A DNA stretch of 64,000 nt from Arthrobacter terrae (GCF_015708085.1 NZ_JADNYM010000009.1:100100-164099); one strand, 5' to 3'; counted from the stretch's first letter, positions 25,822-37,452 are shown. The notes: generated by a model from the sequence alone, not told the origin. Made by a program: numbers and translations.

Positions 25822-27240
25822 ATGACATCGACCCCAGCAAACAACGATGATGAAACTCCCAAGGATCCGCTGTCGGAAATGCTGGCCAATCTGATGGGCG
25901 GCCAGGGCATGGAAGGGTTCGATCCGGCGGCGCTGGCAAAGGCAGCCGGACTTCCGGACGACCCTCAGGCCCTTTCTGCGCTGTTTGCGCAGGTTCAGGC
26001 CATGATGAGCAATCAGAGCGATGAACCGGTGAACTGGGAGCTGGCCCACGACAACGCCCGGCAGGCCGTAGCGGGCGGGGATCCGTCCGTCACCGCTGCC
26101 CAATCGCGGGAAGTAGACGAAGCTCTGCGGTTGGCGGAGTTGTGGCTGGACCCCGTGACGGACCTGCCCAGCACCGGTTTGATCGGCCGGGCATGGTCCC
26201 GGGCGGAGTGGGTAGAGGAGACGCTGGGGACGTGGAAGCGGCTCACCGAGCCGGTGGCGAACAGCATTGCCTTTGCCCTGTCAAATACGCTCAGCGAGCA
26301 GCTGCCGGAGGAAATGAAGTCAATGATGGGCGGTGCTTCGTCCATGCTGCAGAATATGGGCGGCGCACTTTTCGGTATGCAGCTGGGACAGGCCGTTGGG
26401 GCCTTGGCCCGCGAAGTGGTGAGCTCCACAGACATCGGCGTTCCGCTGGCCGATCTGCAGATGGCCCTCCTGCCGGCCAACATTGCTGTTTTCGGGGAGG
26501 GACTGGATTTGCCCGAACAGGACATCCGGTTGTTCCTTGCGGTGCGGGAGGCCGCTCATGCCCGGCTCTTCGTCCAGGTGCCGTGGCTGCGCGGTCACCT
26601 CTTGGGCGCCATCGAATCCTATGCGCGCGGGATTCATATTGATATGTCCCGGATGGAAGAACTTGCCCGGGACCTGGACCCCAGCAATCCGGAGGCCATT
26701 CAGGCCGCTCTCTCGGAAGGCGTCTTTATGCCCCAGCGCACGCCGGAGCAGGACGCCGCGCTGACCAAGCTGGAAACCGCGTTGGCGTTGGTGGAGGGCT
26801 GGGTAGATGAGCTGAGTTTTGAAGCTTCGCGTAACCTGCCCTCGGCCGCTGCCTTACGGGAGACGGTCCGGCGCCGGAGGGCCACGGGCGGCCCGGCCGA
26901 GCATGCTTTCGGAGCCCTCGTGGGACTTGAACTGCGACCACGCCGCCTCCGGGAAGCCGCCACGCTGTGGGCCGGTTTGAAAGAACAGCGCGGGATAGCG
27001 GGCCGGGATGCGATCTGGCAGCATCCGGATCTGCTGCCGACCGCCGATGACCTGGACGATCCATCGGGCTTTGGGGACCGGCGCAAGCTGCTGGATGCCT
27101 CCGATTCCGACGTAGACGCCGCGCTGGAAAAGCTCCTGGCCGGCGATTTCGAGCAAAGTCCGGATGCAGCGGCGCAGGCGGACCACCAGGATGACGGCGA
27201 GACCGACGATGGCCGGGACAGCCCCGGCGCGTCTAGCTGA
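25822..27240 (+). CDS. Zinc-dependent metalloprotease-like protein (DUF2342)
   Basis: 472 residues. The DUF2342 core (about 110-400) contains GAMFGMQLGQA-like sequence (here GGALFGMQLGQAVGALAREV) and FLAVREAAHARLFVQVPWLR, a histidine-bearing helix in the place of a metalloprotease motif. The N-terminus is rich in Asp/Gln/Met and the C-terminus is acidic and disordered. Members are often annotated as F420-biosynthesis-associated proteins or zinc-dependent metalloproteases; neither activity is proven. The context equals Rv3195 in M. tuberculosis as I recall it. It overlaps the next, convergent gene by 8 bp. Confidence 0.85.
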   Translation: MTSTPANNDDETPKDPLSEMLANLMGGQGMEGFDPAALAKAAGLPDDPQALSALFAQVQAMMSNQSDEPVNWELAHDNARQAVAGGDPSVTAAQSREVDEALRLAELWLDPVTDLPSTGLIGRAWSRAEWVEETLGTWKRLTEPVANSIAFALSNTLSEQLPEEMKSMMGGASSMLQNMGGALFGMQLGQAVGALAREVVSSTDIGVPLADLQMALLPANIAVFGEGLDLPEQDIRLFLAVREAAHARLFVQVPWLRGHLLGAIESYARGIHIDMSRMEELARDLDPSNPEAIQAALSEGVFMPQRTPEQDAALTKLETALALVEGWVDELSFEASRNLPSAAALRETVRRRRATGGPAEHAFGALVGLELRPRRLREAATLWAGLKEQRGIAGRDAIWQHPDLLPTADDLDDPSGFGDRRKLLDASDSDVDAALEKLLAGDFEQSPDAAAQADHQDDGETDDGRDSPGASS

Positions 27241-27886
27241 TCGGGTTCGCATCGGTTGACGGCTGCGGGTCTGATTCGTCCTCACCGCAGCCGTCGCCGC
27301 CCGGTAGCCCCCGGGACGTCGCATAGCTGACTCCGTCCAAAAAAGCTTTCGCCCGCTCCAACTGCGGATAGCCCCGCAGCAGCTCCCAAAACTCCGGCCC
27401 GTGTGAGGCCACGAGCAGGTGCGAGAGCTCGTGCAATAACACGTAGTCCACCACCCAGCCCGGCATGCCTTGAAGTTTGTCGGATAGCCGGATGGACCTC
27501 TGCGCCGGGGTGGCAGAGCCCCAGCGTGAATTCTGATTTCTCACCCAACGGACTGTCTCCGGTATCGCTTTTCCGGCCAAATAGCGCGACGAAAGCGCAG
27601 CAGCCCGGGTCATCAATTCAGCGTCGGCGCCGCCGCGGCGCTTGTCGGTCCTCCTGCCCGCGCCGCCGGCGCTAGAGGGACCGTAACCCTTGGTTTCCAG
27701 TTTGGCGACCATCTTGGTGACCCAAAGACGTTCCTGCGCGACGCTGAAGTGGGCGGGAATTGCCACCACTGCCGTTCCGCCCTCCCAAAAAGCAGCCACT
27801 GTGCGGCGGCGGCGCGCCGACCTGCGGACGAGAACGGGCGCACCACCGGGCGTGAGACCGGAGTTGGAGGTTCGATCAGAATGCAT
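27233..27886 (-). CDS. YgjP/WLM-type M48-like metallopeptidase
   Basis: 217 residues. The zinc site is VVDYVLLHELSHLLVASHGPEFW (two His of HELSH plus a third His in HGPEFW), preceded by NSRWGSATPAQRSIRLS, typical of the YgjP (DUF45) family. No signal peptide is visible. The substrate is unknown. It is convergent with, and overlaps by 8 bp, the DUF2342 gene and diverges from the ThiF-like gene. Confidence 0.88.
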   Translation of the reverse strand: MHSDRTSNSGLTPGGAPVLVRRSARRRRTVAAFWEGGTAVVAIPAHFSVAQERLWVTKMVAKLETKGYGPSSAGGAGRRTDKRRGGADAELMTRAAALSSRYLAGKAIPETVRWVRNQNSRWGSATPAQRSIRLSDKLQGMPGWVVDYVLLHELSHLLVASHGPEFWELLRGYPQLERAKAFLDGVSYATSRGLPGGDGCGEDESDPQPSTDANPIS

Positions 27887-28041
27887 ACTTTGACGTTACA
27901 ACCAGCCTCGGACAACCTTCCACACGGCCTGCGGATCTGTGCACAGCTGCCGGCTGTGGATAACGTCACCAGAGCCGGATGTTTGTGCCAGCATCGAACT
28001 ACGGGTCGACGAAAACACAGCAGGAAACGCCGAGGTGCACC

Positions 28042-29121
28042 ATGAAAATAAACCCAGGCCTGAGAGTGGCTGCCAGAGATACGCGCACTTTGCAGATCGG
28101 GATGGGACCCGGCGGCGTCATTCTGGAAGGGCTCACCGCAGCGGACCTCGCATTTGTCGGACTGCTGCGACGCGGTACGGGCAGCGCCGCAACGCCGGAG
28201 ACCGCCGCCCTGGCTGCGCTGGAAAGGACCCGGGCCGAGGAAATCGTTCGCTCGCTCTCGCCCGTGTTGTTCGACGACAGCACACCGTTGGCGCTGCCCG
28301 GATACCGCGGTGAACGATTGGCAGGGGAAACCGCCCTAGCGGCGGCCGTCTACGGTATTCCGGCACAGGACCTGGTGTCCGCCCGCAGACGTTGCGTGCT
28401 GCGGCTCGTTGGTTTAGGGCGGACCGGCGCCGCGCTGGCGCAGGTCCTTGTCTGTGCCGGTATCGGTACCTTGTTGTTGGAGGATGGTAGGGCGGTGCTG
28501 CCGGCCGACGTCGGGCCTGGCGCCTTCAAAATGACGGACATCGGCATGAATCGCGCGGCGGCCGTTCGCCGACATCTGCGCAGCCTCGACTCCGCCTGCC
28601 AGTCCCATGTGGTCCGGTCACTGCCCGAGGACGGGACCTGTCCGCAAACCGTGGATCTGGTGATCTACACCGGACGCGATGCCGTTGATCAGGATGGTCT
28701 GGCGCAGCTGATGAGCTGTGACCACCCGCATCTTGTGGTCCTGCAGCGTGAACAAGACGCCACCATCGGTCCTCTGGTGGTCCCGGGGGAAACGGCCTGC
28801 GGCGAATGCGTGGAACGATACCGCGCCGAGGTGGATGCGCAGTGGCCGCGGCTCTGCGCCGAGTTGGGCAACCCGGGGCAGGACTGGCAGGTCCCGTCAG
28901 AGGAGAGCTCGATGGCCTTATGCGTCGCTGGCTCGGCCGCTCGCCAGGCGCTGGTGTTCCTCGACGGCGTCAACCGGCCGGCAAGCTGGTCCGCCGTTTT
29001 GACCTTTCGCGCATCCGACGGTATCTGGCTGCACCGCCGGTACGCCCGTCATCCGGACTGCAGCTGTCAATTTCAGCGACAGCTTGAGGTCGCAGACCCT
29101 GCCGCGCTGGAAGCTTACTGA
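28042..29121 (+). CDS. Orphan ThiF/TOMM-docking-like protein
   Basis: 359 residues. A winged-helix-like N-terminal part (about 1-110) is followed by a Rossmann segment LRLVGLGRTGAALAQVLVCAG and LLLEDGRAVLPADVGPGAF, as in ThiF/E1-like and TOMM cyclodehydratase C proteins. A probable zinc site is formed by CGECVERY and HPDCSC. The Arg/Lys residues needed for adenylation are not obvious, so it may be a scaffold rather than an enzyme. No YcaO or precursor peptide is nearby. The ATG at 28042 has GAGGTG upstream; an earlier start at 27979 is possible. It occupies the Rv3196-like slot in a conserved block. Confidence 0.7.
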   Translation: MKINPGLRVAARDTRTLQIGMGPGGVILEGLTAADLAFVGLLRRGTGSAATPETAALAALERTRAEEIVRSLSPVLFDDSTPLALPGYRGERLAGETALAAAVYGIPAQDLVSARRRCVLRLVGLGRTGAALAQVLVCAGIGTLLLEDGRAVLPADVGPGAFKMTDIGMNRAAAVRRHLRSLDSACQSHVVRSLPEDGTCPQTVDLVIYTGRDAVDQDGLAQLMSCDHPHLVVLQREQDATIGPLVVPGETACGECVERYRAEVDAQWPRLCAELGNPGQDWQVPSEESSMALCVAGSAARQALVFLDGVNRPASWSAVLTFRASDGIWLHRRYARHPDCSCQFQRQLEVADPAALEAY

Positions 29122-29152
29122 CCGGCCGTCTCAACAGCTATAGCCGTGGCGT

Positions 29153-31302
29153 TCAGCTGGCGGAGTCCGTCATAAGAATTTCAAGGACAGCCTCGCCATA
29201 GCGTTCCAGCTTGGCCGGACCGACACCGGGCAACCCGGAGAGCTCCGCCGTGGATTGGGGCCTGGCTTCCGCGATCGCCACGAGAGTGGCGTCTGTGAAG
29301 ACAACAAAGGCCGGCACGTCCGCCTCTTTGGACTCCTGAAGACGCCACTGGCGAAGCGCGTCAAACGTCGCTTCCTCGTAGCTGGGCGGGCAATCGCTGC
29401 ACCGGCCCACCTTGCGCTCGGCACCGGAGGAGAGCATCTTACCGCAGACCCTGCAGGTCGATGGCGCCGCCGGCTTACGGGTTTTTCGTGTGGGGTTCAG
29501 CGCGGAGCCCTTTCCCGTGCTGCCAGGGCTACGCGTCGAATTGGGTCTGAGCCCGTCGAGGAATCGGGACGGCTTGCGATTGGCCCGCCCGCCCGGCGTC
29601 CGGGCCGTCGACCAGGACAGGCCCAGGAACTCACGGGCACGCGTGATCCCGACATACAGCAGGCGGCGTTCTTCATCAACACTCTCAGCCGTATCTGCAA
29701 AGGAGATCGGCATTAGCCCCTCGCTGAGGCCGACAAGGAACACGGCGTCCCATTCCAGCCCCTTGGCTGAATGCAAGGACGCCAGCGTCACCCCTTGCAC
29801 CGTCGGAGCGTGCTGGGCAACGGATCGTTCCTGCAGTTCCACCACGAAGTCAGCCAGGCTAAAGCCGCCCTCGGCCGAGTCTCTGCTTGCCACCAGCTCA
29901 TCTGCCAGTGCCACCAGCGCGGCCAGGGACTCCCAGCGTTCGCGCACGGCACCCCCTGATTGTGGCGGATCGTCGGTGTAACCGAGGGTGGCCAATACGT
30001 CCCTGACCAGCTGACCCACCGGTTCCCCCGCGGTGGCTCGTGAGGCCGCCCGGAGCTGGAGAATACCGTCCCGGACTTCCTTGCGGGCAAAGAACCGCTC
30101 ACCGCCACGCAATTGGTAGCCGACACCGATGGATGCCAGCGCCTGCTCATACGCTTGCGACTGGCCATTAGTGCGGAAGAGGACAGCGACCTCACTCGCC
30201 GGCGTACCGCTGGCAATCAGGGCCTTGATCCGTCCAGCCACCGCCGCGGCTTCGGCTTCATCATCGCTGCATTCGACAAACTCGGGTACCGGACCTGCGG
30301 GCCGTTGCGCCTCGAGGTGCAGCGGAGGGGACCAGCCGGCGTCGGCCGAGAGACCGGCACTGCGGCGTGCGGCCAGCAGTGAATTCGCCAGTTGCACAAC
30401 CTGCGGCGTGGAGCGGTAATCCTTCACCAGCTTCACCAGCTGCGCCTTCGGGTAGCGGGCCGGGAAGTCAAGCAGGTGCCGCGAGGTAGCGCCGGTGAAG
30501 GAATAGATGGTCTGGCTGGCATCTCCGACCACGCACAGGTCTTCCCTGCCACCGAGCCACAGGTCAAGCATGCGCTGCTGCAGCGGCGAAACATCCTGGT
30601 ATTCGTCCACCACGAAATGCCGGTACTGCTCCCGCACCGTAGCCGCTACCCGCGGGTCTTCCTGCAGGATTCCCACCGTAATCAGCAGCACGTCCTCGAA
30701 ATCAATAACGTTCCGGTCCGTTTTGACGTCCTCATAGGCCTGGAAGAGACGGCCGACGGCGGTCCGGTCCAGTCCCCCGGGCTCCCCCCGATCCTGTGCA
30801 TGCGTCAGATACGTTTCCGGCGTCAGCATGGAGACCTTGGCCCACTCGATCTCGGCGGCAAGGTCCCGGATCGAAGCGCGGTCGGACGCCAGCCGCAGCC
30901 GACGGGCCGCTTCGGCAATCAGCTGCGCCTTGTGATCGAGCAGTCCGGGAATGACACCGCCGACGGCCTGCGGCCAGAAAAACTGAAGTTGGCGCAGAGC
31001 GGCCGCATGAAAGGTCCTCGCCTGCACATTGCCAACGCCAAGATCGCGTAACCGGGCGCGCATTTGAGCCGCTGCCCGTGCCGTAAACGTCACGGCCAGC
31101 AGGCGTTGCGGGTTATAAACACCGCTGTGCACTCCGTAGGCGATCCGATGGGTAATGGCCCGGGTCTTTCCAGTACCGGCGCCGGCCAGTACACACACCG
31201 GTCCGGTTAGCGTCGTCGCGACGGTCCGCTGCTCGTCGTCGAGCCCGGCCAGTATCCGTTCCTCCAGGGTCCGCTCATCGAGAATCGGCGCCGGTTCTTC
31301 GG

Positions 31303-31306
<4 letters not shown>
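29153..31306 (-). CDS. uvrD2: UvrD2-type superfamily 1A DNA helicase with HRDC domain
   Basis: 717 residues. Walker A is LAGAGTGKTRAITHRIAYGV, motif II VVDEYQDVSPLQQRML, and motif VI LLYVGITRAREFL. After the motor there is a four-Cys element (CRVCGK and CSDCP, about 618-645) and a C-terminal HRDC domain (FDALRQWRLQESKEADVPAF through LPGVGPAKLERYG). This is the architecture of mycobacterial UvrD2, a 3'-5' helicase in DNA repair. Its start overlaps the nudC stop by ATGA, so the two are coupled. Confidence 0.93.
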
Positions 31307-32310
<1,004 letters not shown>

Positions 32311-32510
32311 CTATCTACCGTACGCAGTCGGACCGACATTGCACATTCCCGCAGCCGCACATTTGCACCGACAGTACCCCCGGTACATGCCCAGCAGCGT
32401 GCCTTAAGCTGCGGATCCTTTGGATGTGGGATGAATAACGGTTCGGGCGACTCGCCGTGCCGAAACAGTCTGTTTAGAGCCGACCCCCTTACGGTGGAAG
32501 GGTGAGACGA

Positions 32511-33905
32511 ATGACACCCATCGAATTGGCTGCGGTAGCGACCGCAGCTGTGCCCGGCCTGGCCCCCGTTGCCTGTGCCCCGGAACCGGACGACGCAGCC
32601 GATTTCGATTCCGCGGTATTGCTGGACGGAGACCGCAAACGCTGGCGTGTCAGGTCGCCTCGCCATCCGGAGGCCAGCGCCCGGCTTGAGACGGAGCTGC
32701 TGGTGCTGCGCGCCTTTCCCCCCGGTGTGCGCGCTGAGCTCCCGTTCCTGCTGCCGACTGTGGCCGGGACCGTTCGCCGCGGCGAGCTGACTACCTTTGT
32801 GTACTCGCACCTGTCCGGAACTGCTCAGTCAGTGGAGGAATTGGCTGCCGGCGGGACTGTCCTGGCCAAGGAAATCGGGGCTGCGATGGCTGCAATCCAC
32901 GACCTGCCCCCGGCTTTGGTGGACGGCGCGGATCTGCCCAGCTATACCGCCAACGAATTTCGTCAGCGTCGGCTCAATGAGCTGGATCAAGCCGCAACGA
33001 CCGGTAAAATTCCCCCCGCGCTGCTGCGCCGATGGGAACACGCTCTGGAGGACGTGGTGCTGTGGCGCTTCAGCCCGTGCGTGGTCCACGGCGATCTGCA
33101 CGAAGACAACGTACTCATTGAGGGACGCCGCGTAACGGCCATTACCGGCTGGACGGATTTGCGGGTCTGTGATCCCGCCGATGACTTCGCCTGGCTGGTG
33201 GCCATTAATAACCAGCCTTTCGTAGACGCTGTTCACGAGTCCTACGCTGTCGCGCGGAAAGATATGACGGACCGCCATCTGCTGCGCCGTGCTGCACTCT
33301 CCGCTGAATTTGCCTTGGCGCAGTGGCTGGTCAAGGGGGTAGCCGCCAATGATCAACAGATGGTGGCCGAGGCCGAGGACATGCTGCGGACGCTGGAGAA
33401 CGACATTGCAACGTTCGGCGGCCAGCCGATCAGTATCGAGCCGGAAATCCAGGCTGCCGCAGCTGCTGGGGCCCCTGCCGGTGCCGCGGGGACCGCTGAT
33501 CCCGTATTTGAACTCAACGTGGAAGTCAGCAGCAGTGCGGAGGCGAGCAACAAGGTCACGGTCGGAACCATCGACGACGGCGGCACGAAAGATGCCGGTG
33601 ATACAACCACCGGCACAGCGCCCGCGGCAGGTAGCGGGTGCGCCGAAGGTACAGCCAAGGTCACATCTGCGGTCGGTGAGGGCGCCAATCAGAGATCCGC
33701 AACGACGACGGAAGCCGCAGCCAAGGAGACAGCCACCTCTGAGACCACTGCTCAGGAGACAGCCGCCCCCGAGGCTGCTGCTCAGGAAACGGCCGACCTT
33801 ACCGCCGGCGCCGGCGACCCAGGGCACGAAGATCCAGCGGCCGGGGCGGCCGCTGACGACACCCGTACCGCTGCGATGAACGTTATTCCACTGCACTCAC
33901 GTTGA
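32511..33905 (+). CDS. Aminoglycoside-phosphotransferase-fold kinase with long Ala/Thr/Glu tail
   Basis: 464 residues. The kinase part (about 1-310) shows VVHGDLHEDNVLI (catalytic loop) and VCDPADDFAWLV (metal-binding DxD variant). The last 150 residues are low-complexity Ala/Thr/Glu/Gly with repeats such as TAQETAAPEAAAQETA, probably disordered. The ATG at 32511 is preferred over a GTG at 32502 because GGAAGG (32496-32501) abuts the GTG but stands 9 nt from the ATG. The substrate is unknown. Its 3' end overlaps the convergent adnB-like gene by 23 bp. Confidence 0.85.
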   Translation: MTPIELAAVATAAVPGLAPVACAPEPDDAADFDSAVLLDGDRKRWRVRSPRHPEASARLETELLVLRAFPPGVRAELPFLLPTVAGTVRRGELTTFVYSHLSGTAQSVEELAAGGTVLAKEIGAAMAAIHDLPPALVDGADLPSYTANEFRQRRLNELDQAATTGKIPPALLRRWEHALEDVVLWRFSPCVVHGDLHEDNVLIEGRRVTAITGWTDLRVCDPADDFAWLVAINNQPFVDAVHESYAVARKDMTDRHLLRRAALSAEFALAQWLVKGVAANDQQMVAEAEDMLRTLENDIATFGGQPISIEPEIQAAAAAGAPAGAAGTADPVFELNVEVSSSAEASNKVTVGTIDDGGTKDAGDTTTGTAPAAGSGCAEGTAKVTSAVGEGANQRSATTTEAAAKETATSETTAQETAAPEAAAQETADLTAGAGDPGHEDPAAGAAADDTRTAAMNVIPLHSR

Positions 33906-36900
33906 TGTCCGTTCTATCCCCTGTGCCCGAGTCTCCTGCGTCCCCGGACGCGCCAGCCGAGTAGGCCGAGCTGACGATGCGTTCCAGCTCAACTTCGCCC
34001 GCCAGATTATGCGGACGGATGAGCTTGTCCTGTCCAACAAAGTAGAACGCGGCACGAACGTCCTGCAGCTCAATTCCCATAAGCCGGGACCACGCCAGCC
34101 GATAGACGGCGAGCTGCACGGACCGGACGCTCAGCGCCGCTGCGGATGGCACGCGCCCGGTTTTCCAGTCGATCAGATCCCAGGCACCGTCCGCATCGCG
34201 GAACACCGCGTCGATTCTGCCCCGGACTACGACGTCACCGACGCGCGTCTCCACGGGTACTTCCAGCATTTCCGGCGTCCGCTGGGCCCACAGCGATGCC
34301 CGGAATGTCGCCTGCATCGGTTCTAACCCATAAGCCTCATCGACGTAGCTGTCCGCCCCGGGGACTTCGTCGAGGTCCAGCTGACCGGAAGTGCCAAAGT
34401 ATTCCTCCACCCATGCATGGAAAGCGGTCCCTTTCCGTGCAGCCATTCCGGGTTTTCGTGGCACCGGACGACGAAGGTTGCGCGTCACCGCGGCGGGATT
34501 GTCTCCGAGGTCCACCAGCAGGGAAGCGGAAATATGGGCGGGCAATTGAACCGGTGCCGTCCGGGACTGCAGGCCCCGCTGAGCCAGCAGGAGCGACGCT
34601 TCCTTTCCCCAGCGCGGATTCAGCGACAGGAAATCAGCTTCTGCCGCTAACGTCGCAGCTGACACAGTCCCACCCCGTTGCGCCAAACGGGCCAATTCGG
34701 CGTAAACCGCGTGTGCCGAGCCTTCCACCGCCATCCGGCGGCCGGTTTTCTTCCGCCCGGACACCGGCCTGCCGGAAATCCGGGGCCCTTCCAGCGGATC
34801 ATAGGGCCACTGCGCGCTCTCGACACCGGCTGTTAACGGGTTCACTTCGCCCTGGTCACCCTCCGGAAGCCAATCCCCCAGGACCGCCTGCCGGGGGTTC
34901 AGCTCGGTCAGCGGCAGCAACTCGGACAAAAAGATCGAGGCGGCCGTCGGTTTTGCACGCCCGGCGCTCCAGACCGTTGAGGAGCACATCAGGAAATTTT
35001 TGGCCCGCGTGAACGCCACATAGGCCAGCCGCCGCTCCTCTTCTTCGCCATGGGCTTTGACGTCCTCCGCATAGAGTTTCTCACTGTCCAGCCAGCCCTT
35101 CTGGTCAGGCATCGACAGGTCCCATTCCGGCAGGTCCTCGCTGTCGCCGCGCAAAGGCCACGGCAGCGAGGCAGCACCTTGGGACCAGCGGTTCACTCTA
35201 CCGCTGGGGAAAGCACCCTCGTTGAGTCCTGGGACATAGACCACGTCCCACTCCAGTCCCTTGGACGCGTGCACAGTCAGCAGCTGCACCGCGTCCGGAT
35301 TCACCTCCGGCTGGGTCATTTCGAGGCCGTTTTCCTCCGATTCAGCCGTTTCCAGCCAGCCGAGAAAAGCCAGTAGATCCACTCGATCGGCGGCCTGCAT
35401 AAAGTCCGCCGCGGCGTCCGCAAACGCGTCGAGATTCCGTCGGGCATGGTGAATGCTTGAATTCGGTTTGGCAGCCAGCTCGATATCCAACAACATGGTC
35501 CGCTCAACTTCTCCGAGCAGCGTTGTCAGGTCATCACCGACAAAGCTGCGCAGATACCGAAGCTCGTCCCGCAGGGCCAGCAGCCGCTCCAATCCCGCCG
35601 GCGTCAACGTACGGACAAGCCTGTCCGGCCAAAAATCACGTTTGAGCTGATCCAGGCCCTCGACCAGACTGGAACCATCCACCAAGTCGAGCTCAACAGC
35701 TATATCAGCGGTCGGGCCCGAAACCTGTTCCCCGGACAGGTCCGTCACGAGGCCGGTTTCCGGGGCGGCTGCCTCTGTCCCCTCCTGGATATCCACCGCA
35801 TGTTCGCGTTGTCTGGCCAAGTATCTGGACCAGTCCGCCAGAGCCATCAGATCCGATGGCCCGAGTCGCCAGCGCGCTCCGGCGAGCAGCCGCATCAGCG
35901 AATCCGAGCGCCCCGGATCGGCAAGCACCCGCAGGGTAGCGACCAGATCCACTATTTCCGGCGTCTCCAAAAGTCCGCCCAGGCCGACTATTTCATAGGG
36001 AATGCCGTGTGCTTCGAGCGAACTTTGCAGCGGGAGGAACTGTGCCCGACGGCGGCACAAAATGCCGACCGTTGTCGGTTCAGTAGCCTCCGGCACTGGC
36101 CGCCGGCCACCTCCTGCCACCCATTTGGTACGGAAGTCTTTCTGCGACAGAATGCTCTTTGCCACGGCGTCCGCCTCATCCACCACAGTGGCGTAACGTG
36201 CCAGCAACACCGTGCCGGCCGCGGCATCGTCCCTCTGCCGCAAGGGCGAAACGGTCACTGCCGGCCCAGCGTTCCGGCGTTCAGCTGTCTTCCGCCGCTG
36301 GGCCGCGTTCAGCTCGCCGGACATGACATTGGCGGCATTGAGGATGTTGATGGAGTTCCGCCAGGCAGTTGTCAGTTCCGCGGTAGGGGAAAAGCCGCCG
36401 GCAGCAGTGCGGAAGATCTCCGGAAACCGGAAAAGCTGCCCGGCCGATGCTCCGCGGAAACCATAGATGGATTGATGCGGATCCCCCACCGCCGTTACCG
36501 GGTGGCCGTCGCCGAATAATTTGGCAAACAGCTGGAGCTGGGCGTGGGATGTGTCCTGGAATTCGTCGAGCAACACCACTTTATAGCGTTGGCGTTCCAG
36601 ATCAGCTGCCTGCGGCACCTGATCTGCGATTTGTGCTGCAAGCGCGACCAGATCTCCGTAATCGAGCGCGTTGCGGTTGCGCTTGGCCAGCGTATAGCGG
36701 ATAACCATCTCTGCCACGCTGCCCCTGGTCCGCAGCACATCGACCAGGTCTGCCACCCCTTTAGTGGAGGCACGGACTTTACCTTCCAGGTACGGCAGGG
36801 CCGCGAGCTGCTCCGCCAACGCTTCCACGGTGGCACGCACATGGAGCGGATCCTGCAGATGTTCGGAGCATTCGCCGGCCAGGTCCAGTACCGCCTTGAC

Positions 36901-37452
36901 CAGCGTCGATTTAGCGGCGGAGAAATGCTCGTACCCGCCGTCATAGGCCTCCACGACTTGGCTGGCCAGCTGCCAGGACTCCGCGCCTCCCAACACCACA
37001 GCGTCCCGCTCGATCCCCAGACGAAGCCCGTAATCAGTGACTATGCCGCTGGCATAGGAATGATAGGTGCTGACTTTAGGTTCCAGCGCTTCTGCGGCAG
37101 CGGAACCGAACGCGATTGTGCCATGTGCTGACTGAGCCAATGCGCTCAGCTTCGCCAGCTGGCGGCGGATCCGCCCGGCGAGCTCTCCCGCCGCCTTTCG
37201 GGTGAAGGTGACGCCGAGAATTTCCTCCGGCAGGACGAAGCCGTTGGCCACCAGCCAAACCACCCTGTCAGCCATCGTCGTGGTCTTTCCCGAACCGGCA
37301 CCTGCGATCACCAACAGCGGCTCCAGCGGCGAGGAGATGATTCTGGCCTGTTCTTCGGTGGGTGGAAGCGCACCCAGCAACTCAGCGAGTTCAGAAGGTG
37401 ATACGTGCGTTTGCCGGTCGTTGACAGGCTTATCGGTGACATCGATGCTCAT
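33883..37452 (-). CDS. adnB: AdnB-like helicase-nuclease subunit
   Basis: 1189 residues. A canonical UvrD/RecB motor has Walker A VIAGAGSGKTTTMADRVVWL and motif II VVLLDEFQDTSHAQ; motif VI is RRLAYVAFTRAKNFL. The C-terminal RecB/Cas4 nuclease shows GTAFHAWVEEYFG (His), GRIDAVF, LIDWKTG (Asp, Lys) and QLAVYRLA. AdnAB is the actinobacterial end-resecting machine in place of RecBCD/AddAB. The intact DEFQ motif makes this the stronger motor. The ATG at 37452 overlaps the stop of the upstream subunit (ATGA) and is preferred to a start 27 bp earlier. Confidence 0.9.
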   Translation of the reverse strand: MSIDVTDKPVNDRQTHVSPSELAELLGALPPTEEQARIISSPLEPLLVIAGAGSGKTTTMADRVVWLVANGFVLPEEILGVTFTRKAAGELAGRIRRQLAKLSALAQSAHGTIAFGSAAAEALEPKVSTYHSYASGIVTDYGLRLGIERDAVVLGGAESWQLASQVVEAYDGGYEHFSAAKSTLVKAVLDLAGECSEHLQDPLHVRATVEALAEQLAALPYLEGKVRASTKGVADLVDVLRTRGSVAEMVIRYTLAKRNRNALDYGDLVALAAQIADQVPQAADLERQRYKVVLLDEFQDTSHAQLQLFAKLFGDGHPVTAVGDPHQSIYGFRGASAGQLFRFPEIFRTAAGGFSPTAELTTAWRNSINILNAANVMSGELNAAQRRKTAERRNAGPAVTVSPLRQRDDAAAGTVLLARYATVVDEADAVAKSILSQKDFRTKWVAGGGRRPVPEATEPTTVGILCRRRAQFLPLQSSLEAHGIPYEIVGLGGLLETPEIVDLVATLRVLADPGRSDSLMRLLAGARWRLGPSDLMALADWSRYLARQREHAVDIQEGTEAAAPETGLVTDLSGEQVSGPTADIAVELDLVDGSSLVEGLDQLKRDFWPDRLVRTLTPAGLERLLALRDELRYLRSFVGDDLTTLLGEVERTMLLDIELAAKPNSSIHHARRNLDAFADAAADFMQAADRVDLLAFLGWLETAESEENGLEMTQPEVNPDAVQLLTVHASKGLEWDVVYVPGLNEGAFPSGRVNRWSQGAASLPWPLRGDSEDLPEWDLSMPDQKGWLDSEKLYAEDVKAHGEEEERRLAYVAFTRAKNFLMCSSTVWSAGRAKPTAASIFLSELLPLTELNPRQAVLGDWLPEGDQGEVNPLTAGVESAQWPYDPLEGPRISGRPVSGRKKTGRRMAVEGSAHAVYAELARLAQRGGTVSAATLAAEADFLSLNPRWGKEASLLLAQRGLQSRTAPVQLPAHISASLLVDLGDNPAAVTRNLRRPVPRKPGMAARKGTAFHAWVEEYFGTSGQLDLDEVPGADSYVDEAYGLEPMQATFRASLWAQRTPEMLEVPVETRVGDVVVRGRIDAVFRDADGAWDLIDWKTGRVPSAAALSVRSVQLAVYRLAWSRLMGIELQDVRAAFYFVGQDKLIRPHNLAGEVELERIVSSAYSAGASGDAGDSGTGDRTDINVSAVE

